64,000 bases of DNA from Rhizobium sp. NFR07. GTDB lineage: Bacteria > Pseudomonadota > Alphaproteobacteria > Rhizobiales > Rhizobiaceae. Made by a program: the position numbers and the translations under genes. The stretch lies in NCBI RefSeq assembly GCF_900111905.1, contig NZ_FOKM01000008.1, positions 216,242-280,241 on the forward strand, in the 5' to 3' direction. The notes beneath the pieces are model-generated. The model did not search any database. It had not been told where the DNA came from and saw only the letters and a list, made by a program, of their open reading frames with translations. Shown in pieces: positions 9,031 to 18,305 of this stretch (the stretch's first letter is position 1; each line of letters begins with the position of its first letter).

Positions 9031-9054
9031 AAAAGGGCCGCAAGGCCCTTTTTT
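9031..9054 (+). terminator. Intrinsic terminator, suf operon
   Basis: AAAAGGGCC (9031-9039), loop GCAA, GGCCCTTTT (9044-9052), followed by more T. The A-rich left arm gives T residues on the minus strand, so it can also stop the convergent permease gene. Confidence 0.9.
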
Positions 9055-9061
9055 GTTGCGA

Positions 9062-10267
9062 TCACTCGTGCCGCAGCGCTTCGATCGGATTGAGCTGCGC
9101 GGCGCGCCTTGCCGGAAAATAGCCGAAGATCATCCCGATTGCCGCCGAGAAGATGAAGGCGAGCACGATGATCGTCGGGCTGACCACGAACGGCACCTGC
9201 AGGTAGCTGACCACCGCCAGCGCAAGGCTGAGGCCGGCGATGATGCCGGTCACGCCGCCGAAGATCGACAGCATCACGGCTTCCACCAGGAACTGCGTCA
9301 GCACCTGCGTCTCGAGCGCCCCGATCGCAAGCCTTATGCCGATTTCGCGCGTACGCTCGGTCACCGAGACCAGCATGATGTTCATGATGCCGATACCGCC
9401 GACCAGCAGGCTGACGGCCGCGACGGCGCCAAGCAGGCCGGTGAGCAGCACCGTGGTGCCGGTCATGGCCGCGGCGATCTGCGACATGTCGTTGACGGAG
9501 AAATCGTCGTCCCGGCCGATCCCGATGCGGCGACGCTCCCTTAGCAGGCTTTCCACATCTGACTGCACCTTCGCCGTGGAGACGCCGTCCTGAGCCGACA
9601 GCACGATGCTGCTGATCGTCGTCGTCCCGCCGATCCGCCGCTGGTGGAGTTTCAGCGGCATGATCACGCTGTCGTCCTGGTCGTCGCCCATGCCGGACTG
9701 TCCCTTGGCGGCCAGAACCCCGACGATCGGGCAGGCGACATTGCTGACGCGGATGGTCTGCCCGACGGGGTCGGCGGCACCGAACAATTCCCGACGTACC
9801 GTCTCGCCGATGATGCAGGCCGCCTGACTGCCGCGATCCTCGCTGGGCAGGAATTCGCGGCCGAGCGCCAGATCCCAGTCCTGGGCGATCAGATAGTCGT
9901 TCGTGGTGCCGATTGCGCTGGTCGAACGGTTGGCGCCGCCGGCAATGACAGTGGCCGTCCCGCGGTTGATCGGAGCGACGGCTCTCAGGCCGCTGACCTG
10001 CTCCTGAATAGCCGCGATATCCCCATCGGTAAAACGCTTGGCTTCCGTGCTGGCGCGGCCGGGTCCCCACTGGCCCGGACGCACGAACAGCGTGTTGGTA
10101 CCCAGCCGCGTGAGCTCATCGCGCACCTTCGCGGTCGTGCCGTTGCCGACGGTCACCATGGCGATCACGGCTGCGACGCCGATGACGACGCCGAGCACGG
10201 TCAGGATGGAGCGCAGCATGTTACGGCTGATGGCGCGCCAGGCGAGCTTGGTCGTCTCAAACAGCAT
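9062..10267 (-). CDS. MacB-type ABC transporter permease (FtsX family)
   Basis: 401 residues. One helix near the N-terminus (about 20-42), a large periplasmic MacB_PCD-type domain, then three C-terminal helices (about 275-390) with the FtsX landmark SVTERTREIGIRLAIGA. This is the membrane half of a MacB-like exporter; here the ATPase is a separate gene whose 3' end overlaps this start by 11 nt. Such systems export macrolides, peptides, lipoproteins or siderophores in different bacteria; the substrate cannot be read from the sequence. Confidence 0.88.
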   Translation of the reverse strand: MLFETTKLAWRAISRNMLRSILTVLGVVIGVAAVIAMVTVGNGTTAKVRDELTRLGTNTLFVRPGQWGPGRASTEAKRFTDGDIAAIQEQVSGLRAVAPINRGTATVIAGGANRSTSAIGTTNDYLIAQDWDLALGREFLPSEDRGSQAACIIGETVRRELFGAADPVGQTIRVSNVACPIVGVLAAKGQSGMGDDQDDSVIMPLKLHQRRIGGTTTISSIVLSAQDGVSTAKVQSDVESLLRERRRIGIGRDDDFSVNDMSQIAAAMTGTTVLLTGLLGAVAAVSLLVGGIGIMNIMLVSVTERTREIGIRLAIGALETQVLTQFLVEAVMLSIFGGVTGIIAGLSLALAVVSYLQVPFVVSPTIIVLAFIFSAAIGMIFGYFPARRAAQLNPIEALRHE

Positions 10268-10973
10268 GGCTTGCCTCCTCGGCGCGCATCTCGTCGGTCA
10301 CCAGATGGCCATCGACGAAGCGCAGAAGCCGCTTGGCATAGGCGGCAATGTCTTCCTCGTGGGTGACCATGATAACCGTGATCCCGTTCTCGCGATTGAG
10401 CCGCGTGATGAGCTCCATGATCTCGACGCTCGTCTTGGTGTCGAGGTTGCCGGTCGGCTCATCGGCGAGCAGGACGGCCGGATCGGTAACGATGGCGCGG
10501 GCGATCGCGACGCGCTGCTGCTGGCCGCCGGAAAGCTCCTGAGTCGTATGGCCCTCGCGTCCCTTCAGACCGACCTGCTCGAGTGCCGCCATCGCCCTGC
10601 GGCGTCGTTCGGCGTGGTCCATGCCGCGATAGACGAGCGGCAGTTCGACATTTTCCACCGCCGAGGTGCGTGCAAGCAGGTTGAAGCCCTGGAAGACGAA
10701 ACCCAGCATATGGCGGCGCAGCAGCGTCAGTTGTTCGCGGCTGAAACCGCTGGTTGGAATGCCCTGGAACAGGTATTCGCCGGATGACGGCACGTCGAGC
10801 CCGCCGATAATGTTCATCGCCGTCGACTTGCCCGAGCCGGAAGGCCCCATGATCGAGACGAATTCACCCGGAGAGATCGACAGGTTGATGCGATCGAGCG
10901 CCCGGATCGTCGCCTCACCACGCCCATAGACCTTGCAGATATCCTTGAAGGTGATCAGCGGAGAAACCGTCAT
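10257..10973 (-). CDS. MacB-type ABC transporter ATP-binding protein
   Basis: 238 residues. Walker [10 protein letters not shown] at about 43-51, signature [14 protein letters not shown], and Walker [13 protein letters not shown], which is typical of the LolD/MacB ATPase group. The ATG at 10971-10973 follows AAGGAGATCGCC; an upstream in-frame start is not needed. It lies 10 nt after the adaptor gene and overlaps the permease gene, so the three are co-transcribed. Confidence 0.93.
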   Translation of the reverse strand: MTVSPLITFKDICKVYGRGEATIRALDRINLSISPGEFVSIMGPSGSGKSTAMNIIGGLDVPSSGEYLFQGIPTSGFSREQLTLLRRHMLGFVFQGFNLLARTSAVENVELPLVYRGMDHAERRRRAMAALEQVGLKGREGHTTQELSGGQQQRVAIARAIVTDPAVLLADEPTGNLDTKTSVEIMELITRLNRENGITVIMVTHEEDIAAYAKRLLRFVDGHLVTDEMRAEEASHAV

Positions 10974-10983
10974 GGCGATCTCC

Positions 10984-12276
10984 TTACTGATTGCGCGCTG
11001 TCGCATCGGTGATCAGCTGGTCGCCTTCCTTGATCTCGCCGGATTTCAGCACGGTGAACTGGCCGTCGGTCGGGCCGGTCTCGACCTGCACGCGCTGCGG
11101 CGCGCCGCCGCGCAGCACCCAGACGGCACGGGTGGTGGTGGCCGAGGCTTCTCCCCGTTCGCCGCGGCTACCGCGCGGTCGTGGTGGCGCAAAAAGGCGG
11201 GTGAGGAAGCTGCCGCGCGCCTGGGGCGATGCCGCCGGCGAATAGCGGAGCGCTGCGTTAGGGATGAGCATCGCGTCCGCAACCGACTCGACCGTGACAT
11301 CGGCAGTAGCCGTCATTCCCGGCCGCAGCAGCAGATCCTGGTTGTCGACCGTCAGGATCGCTTTGTAGGTGACCACGTTGGATACCGTTTCCGATGCGAA
11401 CCGGACCGCCTGGATTGTCGCCGGAAAACTGCGATCCGGATAGGCGTCGACCGAGAATTTCGCCACCTGGCCTTCACGCACCTGGCCGACATCAGCCTCG
11501 TCGACGGAGACCTGCAGTTCCATCCGCTTCAGGTCGCCGGCAATGGTGAAGAGCACCGGCGCATTGAGCGAGGATGCGACCGTCGCTCCGGGATCGACAT
11601 CACGGGTGAGAACGATACCGTCGATCGGCGAGACGACCGTCAGCTTCGAGAGGTTGACTTCCGCGAGCCGCAGGGCGGCCTCGGCGGACAGCACGGCCGC
11701 CTCGTTGATCTCCGTCGTCGCAAGGGCGGAATCATAGCTGTATTTGGCGGCGTCGAGTTCCTGCTGGCTGGAAATGCGGTTGTTGACGAGGTTCGTCAGC
11801 CGATCGAGCGAGATTTTCGCCGATGCCGCTTCCGCCTGCGCCTTGAGTACATTGGCCTTGGCCGACGCGAGCTGCGCCCGCGCGCTCTGGACGTCGGCTT
11901 CCTGCTTGTTCGTATCGAGCTCCAGCAACACGTCGCCGGCCTTGACCGGGCTGTTGTAGGTCACATTCACTTTGCGCACGGTTCCCGACTGTTCGCTCGA
12001 TATATCGACCTGGTCTGTCGGCTGAACCGATCCCGTTGCGGTCACGATGACGGAGAGATTGCCCTTCCTGGCGTCCTGGGTCGAATAGTCGAACGGCTGC
12101 TGTCCGGACTGCCCCTGGAAGTAGAGACCGAGGCCGCCTGCGACGATGACGGCGAGGCCGATCGCAAACCACCTGCCACGGCCGCGTTTGCGGCGGCCAC
12201 CGGAGCCGGCCAGGATGGCGCCGAGATCGGGCGTCCTCGTGTCGCCGTTCTTGCTGGGGTCTTGCTGGACGTTCAA
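10984..12276 (-). CDS. Periplasmic adaptor (MacA/HlyD family)
   Basis: 430 residues. A basic cytoplasmic N-terminus (GGRRKRGRGR) and one helix at about 36-53 anchor it in the inner membrane. Then come a biotinyl-lipoyl-like segment (VTATGSVQPTDQVDISSEQSGTV), a long helical hairpin rich in Gln/Ala/Lys, and a beta-barrel domain (VVSPIDGIVLTRDVDPGATV). It links the MacB-like pump to an outer membrane channel, which is not encoded here. The predicted start is TTG (12276) with GAGG about 10 nt upstream. First gene of the three-gene minus-strand operon. Confidence 0.88.
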   Translation of the reverse strand: MNVQQDPSKNGDTRTPDLGAILAGSGGRRKRGRGRWFAIGLAVIVAGGLGLYFQGQSGQQPFDYSTQDARKGNLSVIVTATGSVQPTDQVDISSEQSGTVRKVNVTYNSPVKAGDVLLELDTNKQEADVQSARAQLASAKANVLKAQAEAASAKISLDRLTNLVNNRISSQQELDAAKYSYDSALATTEINEAAVLSAEAALRLAEVNLSKLTVVSPIDGIVLTRDVDPGATVASSLNAPVLFTIAGDLKRMELQVSVDEADVGQVREGQVAKFSVDAYPDRSFPATIQAVRFASETVSNVVTYKAILTVDNQDLLLRPGMTATADVTVESVADAMLIPNAALRYSPAASPQARGSFLTRLFAPPRPRGSRGERGEASATTTRAVWVLRGGAPQRVQVETGPTDGQFTVLKSGEIKEGDQLITDATARNQ

Positions 12277-12565
12277 AATCTTGGCCTCGTTAAATCGATC
12301 TGACGAAAGATTCCGGCGACTCGCAAGCTACCGTATCGATTTGACGGCGAAGCAAGGGAGCCATGCTTTCATCGGCCTGAATGCCATGAAACGCACGGTA
12401 GAAAAACTTAAATACCTGTAAGGTGTTGGCCGCCCGCACCACGCGCAACCGTCCCGTGGTTACTGGAAACACCATCGCGGTGTCGAAAAGATGATTTGCC
12501 GCACCTCGGGCATGCATCGAACTGGCGCGCCAAGCGTTCTGCCTCCGCAACAGAGGAGATCTGCC

Positions 12566-12826
12566 ATGATCGATGTAGCGAGAATCAAGGAACATGCCGA
12601 AGTCATTGGTGCCGATGGCGTTTACGTGGGCACCGTGGACCGGGTCGAAGGCAGCCGGATCAAGCTGACGAAGAAGGATAGCGGTGAGGGCAGCCACGAA
12701 GGGCACCATCACTTCATTCCGCTCGAACTGGTCGCGGATATCGAAGGCGGCAAGGTGAGATTGTCCGCAGACGGCGACGTTACCGTATCCTTCGAGGAAG
12801 AGCAGGGCGGCAAGCCCGTACACTGA
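12566..12826 (+). CDS. DUF2171-family protein
   Basis: 86 residues. The pattern MIDVARIKEHAEVIGADGVYVGTVD...HHHFIPLELV matches DUF2171 proteins, small beta-rich proteins whose function is not known and which resemble PRC-barrel-like sheets. The ATG at 12566 is preceded by AGAGGAGAT. Single-gene unit: about 290 nt of apparently noncoding DNA lie upstream and a hairpin follows. Confidence 0.82.
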   Translation: MIDVARIKEHAEVIGADGVYVGTVDRVEGSRIKLTKKDSGEGSHEGHHHFIPLELVADIEGGKVRLSADGDVTVSFEEEQGGKPVH

Positions 12827-12831
12827 AAATG

Positions 12832-12861
12832 CGGCCCGGCATTCGAGGGAATGCCGGGCCG
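12832..12861. terminator. Strong hairpin between convergent genes
   Basis: A 13-bp perfect stem, CGGCCCGGCATTC (12832-12844) and GAATGCCGGGCCG (12849-12861), with loop GAGG. The T run is on the minus strand (CATTTTCAG), so it is best as a terminator for the small gene at 12876-13055 and may also stop the DUF2171 gene. Confidence 0.75.
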
Positions 12862-12875
12862 TCTGACTGCAATGC

Positions 12876-13055
12876 TCACTGCTGGCTGCTCGGCACACCG
12901 AAGCGCGCGGGCAGGAAAGCTGTTTCAGTCTCGTCGCCACTCAACCGGTCGGTTTTCCCTTGAGGAAAATATCCGAAAGGTGTCACCGCAAATGTGACGG
13001 CAAGGCCGCCGACGACGGCCAAGACAAGAGCGATCAGCACGTTACCGCGTCTCAT
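12876..13055 (-). CDS. Small single-pass membrane protein, 59 residues
   Basis: Starts MRRGNVLIALVLAVVGG, one helix at about residues 4-24, then TPFGYFPQGKTDRLSGDE and a polar tail. AAGGAG stands 8-9 nt before the ATG at 13053-13055 (a GTG directly before it is less well spaced). The ribosome-binding site, membrane helix and following terminator make it a convincing gene, but I do not recognise a family. Confidence 0.65.
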   Translation of the reverse strand: MRRGNVLIALVLAVVGGLAVTFAVTPFGYFPQGKTDRLSGDETETAFLPARFGVPSSQQ

Positions 13056-13127
13056 CACAATTCTCCTTTTTCAAAGACGTCTTGGGCATGTTTTGAGTTT
13101 TGCACCGGGATTGCCGGCATCGACCAC

Positions 13128-13253
13128 TCAGCTCTTGGCAGAGAGCTCTGTCGGGGATGCCATCAACTCCGATCCGCCAATAGACTGGTCCATATATTTG
13201 AAAGCCAGAATACTCAGCACCGAAGCGATAAGAACGACGAAAATGATCCGCAT
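13128..13253 (-). CDS. Very small membrane protein, 41 residues
   Basis: Reads MRIIFVVLIASVLSILAFKY, a single helix at about 3-18, followed by a polar tail ending TELSAKS. TAAGGAG is 7-8 nt before the ATG (13251-13253), close to ideal. It lies on the same strand as, and about 70 nt upstream of, the 59-residue small gene, and about 110 nt downstream of tRNA-Lys, so the three may share transcription. No family recognised. Confidence 0.6.
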   Translation of the reverse strand: MRIIFVVLIASVLSILAFKYMDQSIGGSELMASPTELSAKS

Positions 13254-13363
13254 GGACAACTCCTTAGGCGGAGATAACAGCCACGGCCTAATACTTGTTC
13301 CGGCAAGGCTCGCGCATTGCTGATCACGAATATTGTACGAAGTTATTGGAGTGGAATTTGAGA

Positions 13364-13439
13364 TGGTGAGAGCGCAGGGGTTCGAACCCTGGACCTACTG
13401 ATTAAAAGTCAGTTGCTCTACCGGCTGAGCTACGCTCTC
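13364..13439 (-). tRNA. tRNA-Lys (anticodon TTT)
   Basis: A complete cloverleaf on the minus strand: acceptor GAGAGCG pairs with CGCTCTC, TA then GCTC D-stem, anticodon arm CTGAC-TTTTAA-tCAG with TTT at the centre, TPsiC arm with GGTTCGAACCC, and an encoded CCA at 13364-13366. A 23-nt piece of this gene is repeated at 40810-40832. Confidence 0.96.
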
Positions 13440-13639
13440 CCGCGAATGCACCGAAGCGCCTCTCGAAAGTGCGCGGAACATATGCAGGTCACCCCCTGCG
13501 GTCAACCCGGAAAAACACCAAAAACAGCACTGTTGGCGGTTTTCCAGCAATGGTTATAAGACGTCGTTCGAAAAGGTGATTGGCCTTGGGGGCGGATAGG
13601 CGCTACCAGCGCGGCCAAGCTGCAGATCGGGGTCGTTCC

Positions 13640-14386
13640 GTGTCCATTGCCGAAATATCCGTTTTCACCGCCCTGATCGCGGGCGCGCTCTCCTTCCTGT
13701 CCCCTTGCGTCCTGCCGCTGGTGCCGCCTTATCTCTGTTACATGGCGGGTATTTCCGTCGACCAGTTCCGCGGAGAAGCTCCTGCGCAGGCGTCTCCAGC
13801 ACGGGCGGCGGTGCTGCGCTCGGCCTTCTTCTTCACGCTCGGCTTTGCCACCGTCTTCGTCATGCTCGGGGCAGGGGCGTCCACGGTGGGCGTCCTGCTG
13901 CGCCAGCATCTCGACATCCTGTCCAAGATTGGCGGCCTGATCATCATCGTGATGGGATTGAATTTCCTCGGCGTCCTGAGAATCGGATTCCTGTCTCGCG
14001 AGGCGCGCTTCCAGTCCTCCGGACAGCCGGCGACCCTGTCCGGCGCCTATCTCATGGGGCTCGCCTTCGCCTTCGGATGGACGCCCTGCATCGGGCCGGT
14101 GCTTGGCGCCATCCTAGGGGTGGCCGCATCACGCGACACGGTTGGGGAAGGCGCGACACTGCTTGCCATCTATTCGCTGGGGCTTGCCGTTCCGTTCTGG
14201 ATCGCGGCCGGATTTTCCGGCGTCTTCATGCGCTTCCTGACGCGCTTCCGCCGTCACCTCGGCACCGTGGAGAAGATCATGGGTGTCTTCCTGATCCTGA
14301 CGGGCCTCGCCTTCATCTTCGGCATCGTCACCGATGCCGCTATCTGGTTCCAGCAGACCTTCCCGATCCTGATGCAGATCGGCTGA
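13640..14386 (+). CDS. ccdA: Cytochrome c biogenesis protein CcdA
   Basis: 248 residues, about six membrane helices, DsbD/CcdA family. The conserved cysteines occur in LSFLSPCVLPLVPP and GWTPCIGPVLG. CcdA moves electrons from cytoplasmic thioredoxin to periplasmic thiol-disulfide proteins, including those that keep apocytochrome c haem-binding cysteines reduced. I chose the GTG at 13640 (MSIAEISVF), which begins at the first helix; the open frame extends 20 codons upstream with no family resemblance. Confidence 0.9.
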   Translation: MSIAEISVFTALIAGALSFLSPCVLPLVPPYLCYMAGISVDQFRGEAPAQASPARAAVLRSAFFFTLGFATVFVMLGAGASTVGVLLRQHLDILSKIGGLIIIVMGLNFLGVLRIGFLSREARFQSSGQPATLSGAYLMGLAFAFGWTPCIGPVLGAILGVAASRDTVGEGATLLAIYSLGLAVPFWIAAGFSGVFMRFLTRFRRHLGTVEKIMGVFLILTGLAFIFGIVTDAAIWFQQTFPILMQIG

Positions 14387-14399
14387 TTACTTAGCCGCC

Positions 14400-14426
14400 A
14401 AGCCCCGGAATCCGCCCACCGGGCTT
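14400..14426. terminator. Hairpin between ccdA and the hydroxylase gene
   Basis: AAGCCCCGG and CCGGGCTT pair with one bulged C. It lies in the 54 nt between two convergent genes. There is no clear T run, so activity is uncertain. Confidence 0.4.
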
Positions 14427-14440
14427 CAGCCTACCGGCTC

Positions 14441-15643
14441 TTAATGCCGAACCTGCTTCCCGAGACCTTTGACGAAATTCTTCAGCCCGCGTCCCGGCTC
14501 GACACCTTCCTGCATCAGCGCATTGCGAAGAGGCGGGATGGCGTTAAGGACATGCATGCCGGCCGCGCGCACCATCTGAACCGGCAGGAAGTCCGTCAGC
14601 AGTGAGCGATTGAGCAGGTCGACGCTGACGGTGCGGCTCATCACGTCCGGCTTGCGGCGACGATTGTAGCGATCACCGGCATCGGCTGCGATCGGCCGGT
14701 CACGGACGGCGGATAGCAGTTCGGCGAGCGTCATGCTGTCGCGCAACGAAAGATTGAGGCCCTGCGCGCCGATCGGCGGGAAGGCGTGCGCCGCCTCGCC
14801 GATGAATGCCGCCCGCCCGCTGCCGAAGCGCTCGGCCATCATGCTGGAAAGCGGCCAGGCCCGCGCCTTGCCTTCCACCGTCACCTTGCCGAGGATCGAC
14901 TGCATGCGGGTTTCCACTGCTGTCGAAAGCTCTTCCGTTGACAATGAGACGAGCCGTGCAGCTTCTTCCGGACGGACGACCCAGACGAGGCTCGAGCGAA
15001 GGCCGGGCAGGGGCACCTGGGTGAACGGACCGCTCTCGGTGTGGAATTCAGTCGAGACATTGCCGTGCGGCAGCGCATGGCTGAAATTGAGAACCACGGC
15101 CGACTGTTCGTAGGACCATTTGCGCGCGCTGACGCCGGCAGCTTCGCGCGTGATCGAGTTGCGCCCATCGGCGCCGATCACGAAATCGACCTCGATGACG
15201 TCGCCCTCGGCAATCGAGATCGTCGCCTTGTCGGTCTGCACGGCGACGCTTTCGGCATTCTGTTCGATCCGAGTCACGTTCGGTTCTGCGGCAAGCGCCT
15301 TGTTCAGAGCCTCGGACAGCGCCGTGTTCGGCATGTTGTAGCCGAAGGCTGTCAGTCCGATATCCGTGGCGCGGAACTGCGCCGGCGGGGCGCGCAGGAG
15401 GCGGGTCGTGCCGTCGAGGATCTGCATGACGGAGAGCGCTGCCGTCGAAGGCGCGATCGCATCCCACACGCCGAGGCGCTCAAGGTAACGGACGGACTGG
15501 TCCATCAGTGCCGTCGTACGGGTGTCTTCATGCGGCGGCTTTGCGGCGATCAGGCAGACCTTGCGTCCGGTACGGCCCAATGCGAGCGCTGCCACCAGTC
15601 CTGCCAGCCCGCCTCCGACGATTGCGATCTCGTAATGTTGCAT
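14441..15643 (-). CDS. UbiH/UbiF/COQ6-family FAD monooxygenase (ubiquinone hydroxylase)
   Basis: 400 residues. N-terminal FAD fold IAIVGGGLAGLVAAL (GGGLAG at 10-15), the middle motif VIGADGRNSITRE, and the second FAD motif GEAAHAFPPIGAQGLNLSLRD. Members hydroxylate the ubiquinone ring. Which ring position (UbiH, UbiF, UbiI or UbiL type) cannot be decided by eye, so no symbol is given. Convergent with ccdA and divergent from pcs. Confidence 0.88.
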   Translation of the reverse strand: MQHYEIAIVGGGLAGLVAALALGRTGRKVCLIAAKPPHEDTRTTALMDQSVRYLERLGVWDAIAPSTAALSVMQILDGTTRLLRAPPAQFRATDIGLTAFGYNMPNTALSEALNKALAAEPNVTRIEQNAESVAVQTDKATISIAEGDVIEVDFVIGADGRNSITREAAGVSARKWSYEQSAVVLNFSHALPHGNVSTEFHTESGPFTQVPLPGLRSSLVWVVRPEEAARLVSLSTEELSTAVETRMQSILGKVTVEGKARAWPLSSMMAERFGSGRAAFIGEAAHAFPPIGAQGLNLSLRDSMTLAELLSAVRDRPIAADAGDRYNRRRKPDVMSRTVSVDLLNRSLLTDFLPVQMVRAAGMHVLNAIPPLRNALMQEGVEPGRGLKNFVKGLGKQVRH

Positions 15644-15836
15644 GTCCGCTTCCCGTTCACTGTCTGGCCGATCACTTTCTGGGGCCTATGTAGAGCGTCG
15701 CGCGCTTCTGATCCATGGGGCATCGGCGCGCAGCTATGACGGCTGTAGTGTAAAACCTGTGGCCATTTCCGGGCGCGGTTGCAATATCGGCGGTTTGGCC
15801 GCATATCCGGAATGCAGAGAAAAGCGGGACCAGGGC

Positions 15837-16565
15837 GTGTTCAGACGAATTTTCAATTACCGTAAAGTCCCCTATGCGGAAATCCGCGCATTCTGCGTGC
15901 ACCTGCTGACGGCCTCCGGCTCCTTCCTGGCCTTCCTCGGCGTGGTCGCCGCGGCGGAGCATCGCTTCGTCGACATGTTCTGGTGGCTTGGCCTTGCGCT
16001 ACTGGTCGATGGTATCGACGGTCCCATTGCCCGCAAGGTGCATGTGAAGGAAGTGCTGCCCAACTGGTCGGGCGACACGCTCGATAACATCATCGACTAC
16101 GTCACCTATGTCCTGCTGCCCGCTTTTGCTCTCTACCAGAGCGGCATGATCGGCGAGCCATGGTCCTTCGTTGCGGCCGGCATGATCGTCGTCTCGAGCG
16201 CCATCTATTATGCCGATACGGGCATGAAGACCGACGAGTATTTCTTCTCCGGTTTTCCGGTCGTCTGGAACATGGTGGTCTTCACGCTCTTCGTCATCGA
16301 TGCAACGGCGACGACCGCGATGATCGTTGTCACAGTGTCTGTGGTTCTCACCTTCCTGCCGATCAGTTTCCTCCATCCGGTCCGCGTCAAACGGCTGCGG
16401 CCGCTCAATCTCGGCATCTGCCTGCTCTGGTGCGCGCTCGGTGGTTACTCGCTGTTGATGCATTTCCAGTCGCCGGATTGGGTCGTCTGGGGCGTCGTCA
16501 TCAGCGGCATTTATCTCTATTGCATCGGTGGTGTGTTGCAGCTCTTTCCAAATCTTGGAAAATGA
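15837..16565 (+). CDS. pcs: Phosphatidylcholine synthase
   Basis: 242 residues, about seven to eight membrane helices. The CDP-alcohol phosphatidyltransferase motif is present as VDGIDGPIAR...SGDTLDNIIDY with the catalytic aspartates. Pcs condenses choline with CDP-diacylglycerol to make phosphatidylcholine in one step and is characteristic of host-associated alphaproteobacteria. The C-terminal part VVWNMVVFTLFVID and LHPVRVKRLRPLN is typical of rhizobial Pcs. Start taken as GTG 15837 (VFRRIFNYRKVP), since the upstream extension has no family match. Confidence 0.93.
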   Translation: MFRRIFNYRKVPYAEIRAFCVHLLTASGSFLAFLGVVAAAEHRFVDMFWWLGLALLVDGIDGPIARKVHVKEVLPNWSGDTLDNIIDYVTYVLLPAFALYQSGMIGEPWSFVAAGMIVVSSAIYYADTGMKTDEYFFSGFPVVWNMVVFTLFVIDATATTAMIVVTVSVVLTFLPISFLHPVRVKRLRPLNLGICLLWCALGGYSLLMHFQSPDWVVWGVVISGIYLYCIGGVLQLFPNLGK

Positions 16566-16730
16566 CGCGAAGCCTGTCGCAAACCTCTCTTTGATGTTGT
16601 GGAAGTCTGCAAAAACGGTATCAATATCAATCGGCTGCAATAATCGGCATGCGTGTGCCTTTGCAATTCTGAAGCAATACAAAATTGTACTTCCGCGACG
16701 GACCGGAAGTGCATTTAAAAAGGGGGATCC

Positions 16731-18305
16731 GTGACTGTATCCGAGGGCCCGGAAGCGAAGCCGCTTCTATCCATTCGGGGGCTGACCAAATTCTTCGGCA
16801 GCTTCGCCGCCTGCGATTCCATCGATCTCGATATCGGTCACGGGGAAATCCACGCGCTTCTCGGTGAAAACGGCGCGGGCAAGTCGACCCTCGTCAAGAT
16901 GCTCTTCGGGGTGCTCGAACCGAGTGCCGGAAGTATTTCCTGGGACGGCGCGCCGGTGACGATCGCGTCGCCCGGCGAAGCCCGACAGCGCGGCATCGGC
17001 ATGGTCTTCCAGCATTTTTCCCTGTTCGAAGCCCTGACGGTCGCCGAAAACATCGCGCTTTCCCTCGATGCCCGCATACCGCTTGCTAAGATCGCCGAGG
17101 AAACCGCCACCGTCTCAAAGGCCTATGGCCTGCCGCTCGATCCGTCCGCCCATGTGGCCGACCTTTCCGTCGGCGAACGCCAGCGCATAGAGATCGTCCG
17201 CGCGCTTCTGCAGAACCCCAAGCTGATCATTCTCGACGAGCCCACCTCGGTTCTGACGCCCCAGGAGGCCGAGCGCCTGTTCGAGACGCTGATGCGCCTC
17301 AAGGCCGAAGGCCGTTCGGTCCTCTATATCAGCCATCGCCTCGAGGAAGTGCGCCGCATCTGCGACCGCGCGACCGTCTTGCGCCACGGCAAGGTCACCG
17401 GTGCCTGCGATCCCAAGCGCGAGACACCGGCCTCTCTGGCGCGCATGATGGTCGGGACCGAAGTTGCCGAGGTCAAGCGCGAAGGCCTGGCCGATACCGG
17501 CGAGGTCCTGGTCGAGATGAAGGACGTGTCGGTTGCGCCACGCACGCCGTTCTCCGTTTCGCTCAAGGACGTCTCCCTGAAAGTCCGCGCCGGCGAAGTG
17601 CTGGCGATCGCAGGCGTCGCCGGCAATGGCCAGTCGGAGCTGTTCGATGCGCTGTCCGGCGAGTACCCGATCGCCGACGAGGGGCGGATTCGCCTGCGCG
17701 GCCGCGCCGTCGGTCGGCTTGGCATTAACGGCCGGCGTCTTGTCGGCGCCGGTTTCGTGCCGGAAGAGCGTCACGGACATGCAGCGGTGCCAGGGCTGCC
17801 GCTTTCCGACAATTTGCTCCTCGCCCGCAGCCGGTCCGACAAGAAGGCTTTCCTGTCCGGCGGCTTCCTGTCGGTTCTCCGCCGGGATGCGATCCAGTCC
17901 GCCGCGCGGCGCATCTGTTCGGTCATGGACGTGCGCAAGAGCGGCGAAGATCCGGCTGCCGGCTCGCTGTCCGGCGGCAATCTGCAGAAATTCATCGTCG
18001 GCCGCGAGCTGGATCGCCAGCCTTCGGTTCTCGTCATCAACCAGCCGACCTGGGGCGTCGATGCCGGCGCCGCGAGCCGCATCCGCCAGGCGCTGATCGA
18101 TCTCGCCAAGGCCGGATCTGCCGTCATCGTCATCAGCCAGGATCTCGACGAGATCTTCGAGATCGCGACGACGATCGCGGTCATATCGGATGGCAAGCTA
18201 TCTGCCCCTTATCCGGCAGGCGATCTTTCGATGGAACAGATCGGCTTGCTGATGGGCGGCATTCACGAGAGCCATTTCGGTGGGGAGGCGCGCTATGCGT
18301 CTTGA
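16731..18305 (+). CDS. ABC importer, fused dual ATP-binding protein (nucleoside type)
   Basis: 524 residues with two ABC domains, like sugar/nucleoside import ATPases (RbsA, YufO/NupO). First domain: Walker A GENGAGKST at 45-53, signature LSVGERQRIEI, Walker B LIILDEPTSVLTPQEA. Second domain: a degenerate Walker A (AGVAGNGQSE), signature LSGGNLQKFIVGREL, then NQPTWGVDAGAA. The combination with two permeases and a BMP-family binding protein points to purine nucleoside or related uptake. GTG start at 16731; the 3' end overlaps the first permease gene. Confidence 0.9.
   Translation: MTVSEGPEAKPLLSIRGLTKFFGSFAACDSIDLDIGHGEIHALLGENGAGKSTLVKMLFGVLEPSAGSISWDGAPVTIASPGEARQRGIGMVFQHFSLFEALTVAENIALSLDARIPLAKIAEETATVSKAYGLPLDPSAHVADLSVGERQRIEIVRALLQNPKLIILDEPTSVLTPQEAERLFETLMRLKAEGRSVLYISHRLEEVRRICDRATVLRHGKVTGACDPKRETPASLARMMVGTEVAEVKREGLADTGEVLVEMKDVSVAPRTPFSVSLKDVSLKVRAGEVLAIAGVAGNGQSELFDALSGEYPIADEGRIRLRGRAVGRLGINGRRLVGAGFVPEERHGHAAVPGLPLSDNLLLARSRSDKKAFLSGGFLSVLRRDAIQSAARRICSVMDVRKSGEDPAAGSLSGGNLQKFIVGRELDRQPSVLVINQPTWGVDAGAASRIRQALIDLAKAGSAVIVISQDLDEIFEIATTIAVISDGKLSAPYPAGDLSMEQIGLLMGGIHESHFGGEARYAS

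Noticed and set aside
16678..16689. TACAA-AA-TTGTA dyad upstream of the nucleoside importer
   Set aside because: Arms are only five bases in an AT-rich tract, so it is too weak to call an operator.
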